A DNA stretch of 64,000 nt from contig NZ_KV917376.1 in the NCBI RefSeq assembly GCF_002019695.1, forward strand, positions 1,931,380 through 1,995,379, given 5' to 3'. The notes under the pieces are model-generated. The model was not told the origin of the DNA. It did no database searches and was given only the letters and a program-made list of their open reading frames with translations. The translations under genes were made by a program, and so were the position numbers. Of this stretch, positions 8,920 to 16,733 are shown piece after piece (positions within the stretch are counted from its first letter, which is position 1; every line of letters starts with the position of its first letter). This DNA is from Evansella clarkii (lineage in GTDB: Bacteria > Bacillota > Bacilli > Bacillales > Salisediminibacteriaceae).

Positions 8920-8946
8920 TAAAGATTAAAGAGGTTCTGCCGATAA
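8920..8946 (+). promoter_or_regulatory. Sigma-D (motility) promoter of fliD
   Basis: TAAA (8920-8923), a 15-bp spacer and GCCGATAA (8939-8946) match the sigma-D consensus at all but the last base. The fliD start follows about 55 bp downstream. Confidence 0.8.
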
Positions 8947-9001
8947 TAATGATAGAAATTAAATTCTGCGTGATTGCAGATGGCAGGAAGGAATGACGGA
9001 G

Positions 9002-10669
9002 ATGCTCCGAATCGGAGGACTTGCGACAGGTATGGATACGCATCAGATGATCGATGATTTGATGCGGGCGGAACGGATGCCGCTGAATAAACTGGTTCAG
9101 GATCGTACAAGACTGGAGTGGCAGCGGGATGCTTACAGGGATATAAATCTGCAAATGAGGAGCTTCAGGGATTCATTTGCGGCGAGAGGGCTGGGTCTTC
9201 AGTCCACTTTCCTGCAAAAATCAGTATCCAGCTCCAACCCCAGTGTAGTAACAGCGACAGCGAACGCCAACGCTTCTAATACAACGGTACAAATGCAGGT
9301 GGAAAGACTGGCGACATCCAGTACGTTTGTTTCTGCTGGTATTACAGATGAAAATGTTAGTTCAAAAAAATTAAGTCAGTGGTCAAACGCCGAAGATATT
9401 TTTGGCCGGGATAGCGAGAATAACTTAAATTCAAGGGCTGTCATTGCAGTAAATGTTACTAGGCCAGGGGGAGAAGCCGAAACACTGGAAGTAGAAATAA
9501 GTAAAGAGGATACTTTGCAGTCAGTTATCACAAAAATGAACCGGGCAAACCTCGGCTTTAACGCATTTCTGGATAAAAGTGCTGATGGCAGCGATCCCCA
9601 GGTTGTACTGTCCATGTCAGACAGTGGGGCGGGAGCAAAAATCAGCTTTTCTAACGTTACGGATAGTGATGATGAAGGTGTAAATAACAAGCTCGATGCC
9701 GGAAGGGCTCTATTCGGCGCGATGAACTTTGATTTTCATGAAGATACTCTTGGAGTGGATGAAAATAATAATGTAACTCGAGGCAGAAGCGGCCAGAACG
9801 CTGTTGTCGTAATAAACGGGCACCGGACAGAGCGGACGACAAACCAGTTTACAATGAATGGTGTTTCCTATTCCCTGAGCGGAACAACGCCTCCTGGAGA
9901 AATGGTCATGGTCACCGCCACAACAAACACAGACAAAATCATGGAAGATATCATGAAGTTTGTGGAGGATTATAATGCGTTGATTGATACGATCAATGGT
10001 TCCCTGAGAGAGGAAAGGCACCGGGATTATCATCCTCTTTCCGATGAAGAGAAGTCGGCGATGAGCGACCGGGAAGTGGAGCTTTGGGAGGAAAAGGCAA
10101 GAAGCGGATTGCTCCGTAACGATTCCACATTGTCTTCTACTTTAAACCAGATGCGGATGGCATTATATTCATCGGTGGGCACTGATCCAGACAGGATAAT
10201 CAAGGACCTGTCACAGATAGGGCTTGTAAGTTCACGTGATTATATGGATGGAGGAAAAATCATCCTTGATCCAAATTCACGGGAAATGCCGAACGGCCAG
10301 AGGATGAACGGGGAAGACCGTCTCCGTTACTACATTGAAAACCATGGGGAAGAACTTGGCCAGCTGTTTATGGGCGATGGCCCAACTAATGAAGATAAAG
10401 GGATTATCCGGAGACTCAGAAGCACGATGGATAACGCCATTAACAGAATTACAGACAGAGCCGGCCGGGAAGGACGAACCAACCATCAGTTTACACTCGG
10501 CAGGCAGCTCAATAATCTTGAGGATAGAATCACTAACTTTGAACGTCGGATGCAGCAGACAGAACAGCGGTACTGGAATCAGTTTACCGCATTGGAAAAA
10601 GCGATGGCCCAGATGAATTCACAGGCAGAACAGATGTGGTCCATGATGAGCGGGATGATGGGACAGTAA
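9002..10669 (+). CDS. fliD: Flagellar hook-associated protein 2 (filament cap)
   Basis: FliD forms the cap at the filament tip that folds incoming flagellin. The protein has about 555 residues. The N-terminal signature LRIGGLATGMDTHQMIDDLM (from residue 2) and the adjoining coiled coil are typical of FliD_N. A variable middle domain carries the Ig-like folds, and a C-terminal coiled coil (about 490-545, with LNNLEDRITNFERRM) is followed by a Met/Gln-rich end. Two starts are possible: ATG 8993, with AGGAAGG only 1 bp away, or ATG 9002, with the same site 10 bp away; I prefer 9002. Expression is probably from the sigma-D promoter at 8920. fliS and fliT follow. Confidence 0.9.
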   Translation: MLRIGGLATGMDTHQMIDDLMRAERMPLNKLVQDRTRLEWQRDAYRDINLQMRSFRDSFAARGLGLQSTFLQKSVSSSNPSVVTATANANASNTTVQMQVERLATSSTFVSAGITDENVSSKKLSQWSNAEDIFGRDSENNLNSRAVIAVNVTRPGGEAETLEVEISKEDTLQSVITKMNRANLGFNAFLDKSADGSDPQVVLSMSDSGAGAKISFSNVTDSDDEGVNNKLDAGRALFGAMNFDFHEDTLGVDENNNVTRGRSGQNAVVVINGHRTERTTNQFTMNGVSYSLSGTTPPGEMVMVTATTNTDKIMEDIMKFVEDYNALIDTINGSLREERHRDYHPLSDEEKSAMSDREVELWEEKARSGLLRNDSTLSSTLNQMRMALYSSVGTDPDRIIKDLSQIGLVSSRDYMDGGKIILDPNSREMPNGQRMNGEDRLRYYIENHGEELGQLFMGDGPTNEDKGIIRRLRSTMDNAINRITDRAGREGRTNHQFTLGRQLNNLEDRITNFERRMQQTEQRYWNQFTALEKAMAQMNSQAEQMWSMMSGMMGQ

Positions 10670-10776
10670 TTAATTTTGACAGCAGCCTAACTTTATTTTT
10701 TCAAGGCAGTCAAAAAGCTGGACAACCTGCTGGAGGACGGATTGCTTTTTTTAGAAAACAAGGAGGCATTTATAAA

Positions 10777-11211
10777 ATGGCTATGAAAAACCCGTATGCG
10801 AATTATCAGCAGAAATCGATTCAGACAAAATCTCCAGGCGAGCTTACGCTAATGCTTTATGATGGTTGTCTGAAGTTTATCAGGCGCGGGGCAAAAGCGA
10901 TAGAGGAAAATAATATCGAGGAAAAAAATACGAATCTCATAAAAGCGCAGAATATTATTCGCGAGCTTATGGTGACGCTTAAGACAGACACTGCAGTGGC
11001 GAAAAATATGATGCAGATGTACGACTTTATTTTAAGCCGCCTCATCGATGCGAACACTCATAACGATCCGCAAGCTTTAAAGGAAGCAGAACAGTTTGTT
11101 GCTGATTTCCGCGACACATGGAAAGAGGTTATTAAACTTGACCGGCAGCAGCGTCATGGGGTTTCCAGAGTTGCTGGTGGCGGAGCTGGCGGAGGAGCGG
11201 TACGGCTGTGA
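10777..11211 (+). CDS. fliS: Flagellin-specific export chaperone FliS
   Basis: FliS binds the C-terminus of flagellin in the cytoplasm and keeps it unfolded for export. The 144-residue product shows the family start NPYANYQQKSIQTKSPGELT and the four-helix core containing LMLYDGCLKFIRR. The C-terminus ends in an unusual Gly/Ala-rich tail (VAGGGAGGGAVRL). The start is the ATG at 10777, preceded by AGGAGG at 10761-10766; the frame is open further upstream but lacks a ribosome-binding site there. The stop overlaps the fliT start (GTGA), so the two are translationally coupled. Confidence 0.93.
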   Translation: MAMKNPYANYQQKSIQTKSPGELTLMLYDGCLKFIRRGAKAIEENNIEEKNTNLIKAQNIIRELMVTLKTDTAVAKNMMQMYDFILSRLIDANTHNDPQALKEAEQFVADFRDTWKEVIKLDRQQRHGVSRVAGGGAGGGAVRL

Positions 11212-11561
11212 GCCAGTTTGTGAAGCTATACCAGGTAACGGAACAGCTCTATGAGCATGTAGTTCAGACGGTGGGAAAAGATGACCGGGACAGTTATATT
11301 GAGAAGCTGTCCGGGCTCATTGAGGAGAGGACCCGGATTATTGAGGCAATTGGCGGTGTAAAACCTTCTGAAGGAGAAGCCGTTATTTTAAAGCAGGCAG
11401 TGGAGCGTAATGAGCAAATGGGACCACGCCTTCAGGAAGTTCTTAATAGTGTGAAACGGGATATGCTGCAACTGAAAAAGAAGAAGCAGACAGGCCAGCG
11501 TTATGAAAATCCATATGACCACGCTCCTCTGGATGGTGCGTTTATTGATAAAAAAAATTAA
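11208..11561 (+). CDS. fliT: Flagellar protein FliT-like (filament-cap chaperone)
   Basis: The 117-residue, mainly helical and highly charged protein is encoded directly after fliS, starting with a GTG that overlaps the fliS stop by 3 bp. Position after fliD-fliS, size and helical character match B. subtilis FliT, the proposed chaperone of FliD. The sequence of this family is poorly conserved, so the call rests largely on context. The C-terminal 25 residues are probably disordered. A terminator follows within 15 bp. Confidence 0.75.
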   Translation: MSQFVKLYQVTEQLYEHVVQTVGKDDRDSYIEKLSGLIEERTRIIEAIGGVKPSEGEAVILKQAVERNEQMGPRLQEVLNSVKRDMLQLKKKKQTGQRYENPYDHAPLDGAFIDKKN

Positions 11562-11573
11562 TAGTGATTTGAG

Positions 11574-11603
11574 AAAGGATGCGGAGTATAGCATCCTTTT
11601 TTT
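11574..11603 (+). terminator. Intrinsic terminator of the fliD-fliS-fliT unit
   Basis: AAAGGATGC pairs with GCATCCTTT across a 7-nt loop and is followed by a T-run. The structured element at 11610 begins right behind it. Confidence 0.8.
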
Positions 11604-11609
11604 GTTTTA

Positions 11610-11760
11610 TCCCGATGTAACCGTCCGTAAAACTCCCGCCTGAAAACATGAGGGGAAGCGAAGATGTTCAGGCGGGAGATAACGGACGCTAACATCCCGA
11701 TTGGTTCAACTAACAATCAGTGGGGGATGAATATCCCCAGTGATTGAAGGTTCACTTTAT
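11610..11760 (+). mobile_element. IS200/IS605-like MITE, copy 1
   Basis: This roughly 151-bp element recurs at 24330, 35903 and 48911. The left part folds into a long stem-loop: GATGT, CGTCCGT and CTCCCGCCT pair with AGGCGGGAG, ACGGACG and ACATC. A second hairpin has arms CAATCAGTGGGG and CCCCAGTGATTG. The right end is TTCACTTTAT. Sequence similarity between copies stops abruptly at both ends, just after TTTAT on the left. Terminal hairpins, lack of target duplication and TTTAT-type borders fit IS200/IS605-derived elements. No transposase is encoded. Confidence 0.65.
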
Positions 11761-11810
11761 GGAAAGCACAGTCTTTTGTCAAAAAATTTTTTGTGAGATG
11801 CCTTTTATCG

Positions 11811-11908
11811 GCGCATCGCCAATAAACCATCCGATTTCGCCGATAAAATTAAAATTTCGCCGATAAAAACCAGATTTCGCCGATATAATAAATTTTTCGC
11901 CGATATCT
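11811..11908 (+). repeat. Phased 20/21-bp intergenic array C (core TTTCGCCGATA)
   Basis: Five CGCC-centred cores start at 11817 (degenerate), 11838, 11858, 11878 and 11898, giving steps of 21, 20, 20 and 20 bp. An inverted partial copy (TATCGGCG) lies at 11806-11813. The core belongs to the same family as arrays D and E. Confidence 0.8.
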
Positions 11909-12129
11909 CAACCCTGCCTCCTAAAATTATCCCCCCTCAACTAACTCAACCCTGTATTTCATCAGCAGAACCCTGCCATATTAGCAACTACACCTGCTTA
12001 ATCCTTAGACATCTTCTCAAAATCTGTGGTATTTTAAATTGTCCGGCTAAAATCGAGTGAAATCATCATGTTTCAACGTGAAGATTTTACACATATTAAG
12101 AAAGACTGTATGGTGAAAGGATGAAATCT

Positions 12130-13347
12130 ATGGAAAAGAATACATTAAACAAAACCACGATGACTGCGAAGGAACGGCTCAGTGCCCTGCTTGGTGCGGC
12201 ATTTCTTATGGCAACTTCCGCTGTTGGCCCGGGTTTTTTAACACAGACTGCGGTTTTTACAGAACAGCTGCTTGCCAGCTTCGCCTTTGTTATTCTGGCA
12301 TCGATCGTACTTGATATTGGCGCTCAGGTGAATATTTGGAGGATTATTGCGGTAGCAGAAAAAAGAGGGCAGGATATTGCCAACCAGGTGCTTCCGGGCC
12401 TTGGGTATGTTGTAGCATTTTTTGTAGTCCTTGGGGGACTTGCCTTTAATATTGGAAACGTTGCCGGAGGCGGCCTTGGGGCAAACGCTCTTCTCGGAGT
12501 GGATCCAGTACTGGGTGCTGTTTTTACAGGGATTATTTGTGTACTGATATTTTTATCCCGCCAGGCAAATATGGCGATGGATAAGGTTGTCCGGTATTTA
12601 GGGGCCCTTATGATCCTTCTGACAGCGTATGTCATGTTCGTCAGCCAGCCGCCGTATGCAGAAGCGGCATTGCGTACTGTTGCTCCCCTTGAGCTTGATA
12701 TTCTGGCGATTGTAACGATTGTCGGCGGTACAGTCGGTGGATACATAACTTTTGCCGGCGGTCACAGATTGCTTGATGCTGGCATTACCGGCAAAGATAA
12801 TTTACGATATGTAACAAACACAGCTATATCAGGAATTGTCGTAGCTTCGATTATGAGGGTTATCCTGTTTTTAGCGATACTCGGTGTAGTGGCCGCAGGT
12901 TTTGCCCTTGATCCGGATAATCCTACAGCTTCTGTTTTCCAGATAGCCGCTGGTGATATAGGCTTTCGGATGTTCGGACTGGTGCTGTGGGCTGCGGGAA
13001 TCACTTCAGTTATTGGAGCGGCGTATACCTCCGTTACTTTTCTTACTTCTTTTCATAAATCGATTGAGAAGAACCGTAACTACTGGGTTATCGGATTTAT
13101 TGTTTTTTCAACAGTCGTATTCGCACTGATTGGACGCCCTGTAGCACTTCTCGTTTTAGCAGGGGCATTTAACGGGTTGATTCTGCCGCTGACATTAGGC
13201 TCGATCCTGCTTGCAGCCCATAATAAAAAAATTATTGGGGACTACAGGCACCCGGTCTGGCTCACTGTATTCGGTGCGCTAGTCGTGGTTTTAACAGCTT
13301 ATCTGGGAGTGAGGACACTAATCGTATCAATACCCCAGCTTTTTTAA
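12130..13347 (+). CDS. NRAMP-family transporter of the 5-oxoproline operon (YcsG-like)
   Basis: The protein of about 405 residues has eleven or so transmembrane segments and an NRAMP-like first helix (SAVGPGFLTQTA). In B. subtilis, ycsG lies in the ycsF-ycsG-ycsI-kipI-kipA cluster; here it heads the pxpB-pxpA-pxpC genes. A role in uptake of 5-oxoproline or a related substrate is inferred from context only; the canonical metal-binding DPGN motif of NRAMP metal carriers is replaced by VGPGF, which argues against Mn2+/Fe2+ transport. The ATG at 12130 has GAAAGG 8-9 bp upstream; an ATG at 12121 would touch that site. Confidence 0.8.
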   Translation: MEKNTLNKTTMTAKERLSALLGAAFLMATSAVGPGFLTQTAVFTEQLLASFAFVILASIVLDIGAQVNIWRIIAVAEKRGQDIANQVLPGLGYVVAFFVVLGGLAFNIGNVAGGGLGANALLGVDPVLGAVFTGIICVLIFLSRQANMAMDKVVRYLGALMILLTAYVMFVSQPPYAEAALRTVAPLELDILAIVTIVGGTVGGYITFAGGHRLLDAGITGKDNLRYVTNTAISGIVVASIMRVILFLAILGVVAAGFALDPDNPTASVFQIAAGDIGFRMFGLVLWAAGITSVIGAAYTSVTFLTSFHKSIEKNRNYWVIGFIVFSTVVFALIGRPVALLVLAGAFNGLILPLTLGSILLAAHNKKIIGDYRHPVWLTVFGALVVVLTAYLGVRTLIVSIPQLF

Positions 13348-13406
13348 AGTGGTATCGGGTGCCGTGCAGCATGCAGGCATCCTTTATGGAGTAAGGAGTG
13401 TTGGAG

Positions 13407-14132
13407 ATGGAGAAACAACGGTTTTCCCCTATGGGTGATTCGGCGGTCAGGGTCTCGTTCGGCGAGGGAATTTCCAAAGAAATAAATAACAGGATCAGAG
13501 GATTCGCAGAACTGCTTCGTAAGGCTGGAATTAAAGGAATTCGCGAATGGACTCCCAGCTATACGGCAGTCACTGTTTATTATGATCCTTGCGAGAAAAA
13601 ATACAGTGAGATAACGGCTGAGCTTGAGGAGCTGTACCGGAAACTGGAGGAAACAGAACTTCCTCCGGCGAAAAGAGTAATTGTACCTGTATGTTATGAA
13701 GGGGAGTTCGCGCCTGATCTTGAGGATGTTGCGAACCATAACGGCCTGTCGACTGACGAGGTTGTTTCCATCCATAAAGGTGGTGATTACCTGATTTATA
13801 TGCTTGGGTTTACTCCAGGGTTCCCTTATATGGGAGGTATGGCTCCGAAAATTGCCACACCAAGGCTGGAAGTTCCTCGTTCGCATGTGCCGGCCGGCTC
13901 TGTAGGAATCGCCGGAGAGCAGACGGGGATTTATTCACTTGATACACCAGGGGGCTGGCGGATTATCGGCCGGACTCCTTTGGTGCTTTACGATAGTAAG
14001 CGGGAAAACCCCTCGCTGTTTGAAGCAGGGGATCATGTAAGTTTTCGAGCGATCAGCACGGAGGAATATGAAGATATAAAAAAACAAGTGGAAGCTGGCG
14101 AGTATGAAGTGGAGTATGAAACGGTGGATTAG
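13407..14132 (+). CDS. pxpB: 5-oxoprolinase subunit PxpB (KipI family)
   Basis: PxpB is the KipI-type subunit of the ATP-dependent 5-oxoprolinase PxpABC, which hydrolyses 5-oxoproline to glutamate in the cytoplasm. In B. subtilis, KipI also inhibits the sporulation kinase KinA. The 241-residue product has the N-terminal segment GDSAVRVSFGEGI and the cyclophilin-like C-terminal domain with LGFTPGFPYMGGM, SHVPAGSVGIAG and TPGGWRIIGRTP, all typical of the family. The ATG at 13407 has AAGGAG 8 bp upstream; the in-frame GTG and TTG codons before it are less likely. It lies downstream of the YcsG-like gene and is separated from pxpA by repeat array D. Confidence 0.9.
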   Translation: MEKQRFSPMGDSAVRVSFGEGISKEINNRIRGFAELLRKAGIKGIREWTPSYTAVTVYYDPCEKKYSEITAELEELYRKLEETELPPAKRVIVPVCYEGEFAPDLEDVANHNGLSTDEVVSIHKGGDYLIYMLGFTPGFPYMGGMAPKIATPRLEVPRSHVPAGSVGIAGEQTGIYSLDTPGGWRIIGRTPLVLYDSKRENPSLFEAGDHVSFRAISTEEYEDIKKQVEAGEYEVEYETVD

Positions 14133-14139
14133 AAGAGCA

Positions 14140-14320
14140 GTTTCGTTGATAGAACAGTAATTCTCGTTGATTGGACGACGGATATCGTTGATAGAACATC
14201 GGTTTTCGCTGATAGCACGCTAATTTTCGTTCATTGAACAACAGATTTCGTGCATAGCATATTGAATTTCATTCATTAAACAACAGATTTCGTTCACAGA
14301 ACAGTGAATTACATCCAGTG
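14140..14320 (+). repeat. Phased exact 21-bp intergenic array D (core TTTCGTTGATAGAAC)
   Basis: Nine cores have their C at 14144, 14165, 14186, 14207, 14228, 14249, 14270, 14291 and 14312: eight consecutive steps of exactly 21 bp. Units vary (TTTCGTTGATAGAAC, TTTCGTTCATTGAAC, TTTCATTCATTAAAC), but the outer TTC-N7-GAA frame is mostly kept. The array starts 7 bp after the pxpB stop and ends 35 bp before pxpA, inside what should be one operon. Confidence 0.9.
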
Positions 14321-14355
14321 GATAACTCACTGTAAAGACAGGAGGGGGAATAAAC

Positions 14356-15123
14356 ATGTATACGGTTGATTTAAACAGTGACCTTGGAGAAAGCTTTGGT
14401 GCATTTAAGGTTGGGCAGGATGAAAAGGTTCTGGAGCTTGTGACTTCCGCAAATATTGCCTGCGGCTATCATGCAGGGGACCATAACGTCATGGCGGAAA
14501 CGGTCCGGATGGCTGCCGAAAAAGGAGTAGGAATCGGAGCCCATCCAGGCTTTCCTGACCTGATAGGTTTTGGGCGGAGAAAAATCCAGACTACCCCGAA
14601 AGATATTTATAATTTTGTTGTCTATCAAATTAGTGCGTTAAATGGTTTTTGCCAGATCCATAACGCAAAAATGCAGCATGTAAAGCCTCATGGCGCTTTG
14701 TTTAACATGGCTTCTGTGGACCAAAGTATTTCAGAAGCTATTGCAGAAGCAGTGTATGATTCTCATCCATCGCTGATTTTATTCGGCTTATCCGGCAGTG
14801 AACTAGTGAAGGCAGGGAAAAAACTAGGATTGAAGACTGCCAATGAAGTTTTTGCCGACAGAACGTATCAGCCTGACGGAACACTGACAGCCCGCACAGA
14901 AGCAAACGCAATGATTCATGATGTGGATGAAGCTGTTGCACAGGTGATCGGGATGGTTAAAGATAGAAAATGTACTGCTGTGGATGGTTCAGTTATTGAA
15001 TTGCAGGCAGACACAATTTGTGTCCACGGAGATGAGCCAAGCGCGCTTGCTTTTGTGCAGAAACTTCGCACGACACTCACAGATGAAGGCGTCACCTTGA
15101 AAGCTGTGGGGGGAAGAGGATGA
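14356..15123 (+). CDS. pxpA: 5-oxoprolinase subunit PxpA (LamB/YcsF family)
   Basis: PxpA is the TIM-barrel-like subunit that acts with PxpB and PxpC to hydrolyse 5-oxoproline. The 255-residue protein begins with the family motif VDLNSDLGESFGAF and contains SANIACGYHAGDH, GAHPGFPDLIGFGRR, VKPHGALFN, EVFADRTYQPDGTL and the C-terminal CVHGDEPSA. These cover nearly all conserved blocks of the YcsF family at normal length. AGGAGGGGG lies just upstream of the ATG. The last codons overlap the pxpC start by 4 bp. Confidence 0.95.
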   Translation: MYTVDLNSDLGESFGAFKVGQDEKVLELVTSANIACGYHAGDHNVMAETVRMAAEKGVGIGAHPGFPDLIGFGRRKIQTTPKDIYNFVVYQISALNGFCQIHNAKMQHVKPHGALFNMASVDQSISEAIAEAVYDSHPSLILFGLSGSELVKAGKKLGLKTANEVFADRTYQPDGTLTARTEANAMIHDVDEAVAQVIGMVKDRKCTAVDGSVIELQADTICVHGDEPSALAFVQKLRTTLTDEGVTLKAVGGRG

Positions 15124-16079
15124 GTGAGCCGGTAATCCAGGTAGAAAAGCCGGGGCTCCTTACAACTATCCAGGATGCTGGCCGGGCAGGATACCAGCAA
15201 TATGGAATCGTGGTTTCCGGAGCAATGGATCCTTTTGCTGTGCGGGCCGCAAATCTTCTCGCTGGCAACAAGGAAACGGAAGCGGCCCTGGAAGTCACCA
15301 TGATGGGGCCGAAGCTGAAGTTTCTTAAAGATACAGTTATCGCCATTGGCGGAGCAGATTTATCTGCATCTGTCGATGGACGTGAAATCCCACCCTGGAA
15401 GTCAGTGCTTGTTAAAAAGGACGAGGTGCTTTCTTTCGGTGTTCCCAAGTCAGGTGTCCGTGCTTATCTTGCTGTGGCCGGGGGAATTAACAGCGAACCA
15501 CTGCTGGGCAGCCGTTCCACTTATTTGAAAGCAGGTATGGGCGGCATAGAGGGACGGGAGCTTTATAAAGGAGATATACTTGAGGGCGGAGTACCAGGTG
15601 CTCCGTTGAAAAACCTTGCTGGAAGAGTTTTAAAAGCTGATATGCTGCCGGATTATCAAGGAGGCAGACGAATCAGAGTTGTACCAGGGCCGGATGACTG
15701 GGCTTTTACAGATGAAGGGACCGAAGCGTTTTATTCGGGAGAATATGAACTGACAAGAGATGTGGACAGGATGGGCTACAGGCTTAGTGGTCCTGTTGTT
15801 GAGCACAAAGATAAAGCAGATATATTATCTGACGCTGTTACGATGGGGACGGTTCAGGTGCCGTCCAGCGGCCAGCCGATTATTCTCCTTGCCGACCGGC
15901 AGACTTCAGGGGGCTACACCAGGATTGGTACAGTTATTTCTGTGGACTTGCCTTTGCTTGCACAAATGCACTCAGGCAGTACTATAATGTTTGAACGCAT
16001 CAGTGTAGAAAAAGCCCAGGAGTTATACAGAAACCGGGAAAAGGCTTTAAAGAAACTTGCTCTCGCTGCAGGAATTTAA
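15120..16079 (+). CDS. pxpC: 5-oxoprolinase subunit PxpC (KipA family)
   Basis: PxpC (KipA, biotin-dependent carboxyltransferase-like fold) completes the 5-oxoprolinase complex. The 319-residue protein shows the family blocks PGLLTTIQDAGRAGYQQYGI (residues 10-29), GAMDPFAVRAANLL, LAVAGGI, LGSRSTYLKAGMGG, RVVPGPDDWAF and DRQTSGGYTRIGTV. The ATG overlaps the pxpA stop (ATGA), so the two subunits are made together. KipR and YcsI genes, present in the B. subtilis cluster, are absent here. Confidence 0.93.
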   Translation: MSEPVIQVEKPGLLTTIQDAGRAGYQQYGIVVSGAMDPFAVRAANLLAGNKETEAALEVTMMGPKLKFLKDTVIAIGGADLSASVDGREIPPWKSVLVKKDEVLSFGVPKSGVRAYLAVAGGINSEPLLGSRSTYLKAGMGGIEGRELYKGDILEGGVPGAPLKNLAGRVLKADMLPDYQGGRRIRVVPGPDDWAFTDEGTEAFYSGEYELTRDVDRMGYRLSGPVVEHKDKADILSDAVTMGTVQVPSSGQPIILLADRQTSGGYTRIGTVISVDLPLLAQMHSGSTIMFERISVEKAQELYRNREKALKKLALAAGI

Positions 16080-16155
16080 TTTTTGACAGGCTGGGTACTT
16101 CGGGAAAAAATAAAGCGTAATTTTTACAGAGGAGAAGCTGGAAGGAGAGGGTTTG

Positions 16156-16545
16156 ATGAGCGGAAATCTGACAGAAGCTCAGGAGAAGTTTCTCATTACA
16201 TACACAGGTCTCCTGAAGGAAGTGGAGTCTTCACTTCAGTTTGTAAGTGAATGTTATACAAAAGGGGATGTGGACATTGGCGACAGGCTGATGAAGCAGA
16301 TAATGCTCGGGCTTGTGCATTACAATGAAGAAAACCTGACTGTTATGTCTGTTTTCGGTAATGATGAAACAGCCGTGAGAGCTTTAAAAAAATTTCAGCA
16401 GGCAATCCAAAAGGCTGTAAATGTGGAAACGGAATTCAACGAAGAAGGGGATCGGATGAAATTTCTTCATGAAGAATTGCTTCCGAGAGAACAGAAATGG
16501 AAACAGCATGTGGAGCTGAAGCTTGCAGGTTTAACAGAAGACTGA
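16156..16545 (+). CDS. Hypothetical helical protein
   Basis: This 129-residue protein is predicted to be almost all alpha-helical and has no signal peptide or membrane segment. It has an acidic and amphipathic pattern (LLKEVESSLQFVSECY near 18-33) and ends in VELKLAGLTED. The size and pattern resemble small flagellar or regulatory helical-bundle proteins, but I do not recognise a family. The ATG at 16156 has GGAGAGG about 5 bp upstream; a TTG at 16153 is too close to it. It lies 76 bp after pxpC in the same direction and is followed by a terminator shared with the converging putP gene. Confidence 0.6.
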   Translation: MSGNLTEAQEKFLITYTGLLKEVESSLQFVSECYTKGDVDIGDRLMKQIMLGLVHYNEENLTVMSVFGNDETAVRALKKFQQAIQKAVNVETEFNEEGDRMKFLHEELLPREQKWKQHVELKLAGLTED

Positions 16546-16560
16546 TAAACAGAGTGTATT

Positions 16561-16597
16561 AAAGGAGCTGCAGCATGGAAAGCCGCCAGCTCCTTTT
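16561..16597. terminator. Bidirectional terminator between the hypothetical gene and putP
   Basis: AAAGGAGCTG pairs with CAGCTCCTTT across a 16-nt loop, with T or A runs on both sides. The flanking genes converge on it. Confidence 0.65.
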
Positions 16598-16641
16598 CAG
16601 GTTGTACAAGGGAAGAAATGTATTAACATAAGGTTGCTCTG

Positions 16642-16711
16642 TTATCCACAGTGTGGATACTATGACAATGAAAAGCGATGTTTATCCACGATCATGAAAC
16701 AGTTATCCACG
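16642..16711. promoter_or_regulatory. Cluster of DnaA boxes
   Basis: There is a perfect TTATCCACA at 16642-16650, an inverted TGTGGATA at 16652-16659, TTATCCACG at 16682-16690 and TTATCCACG at 16703-16711. A weak inverted site (TGTGGGAAA) follows at 16715. Four good boxes in 70 bp, in a spacer between convergent genes, resemble the DnaA-box clusters known in B. subtilis. No DnaA or origin gene is nearby. Confidence 0.7.
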
Positions 16712-16733
16712 GTTGTGGGAAAACGATAACTTT

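Noticed and set aside
14053-14241. Frame with YQR repeats opposite array D
   Set aside because: It is a product of the exact 21-bp repeat, antisense to pxpB, with no start signals.
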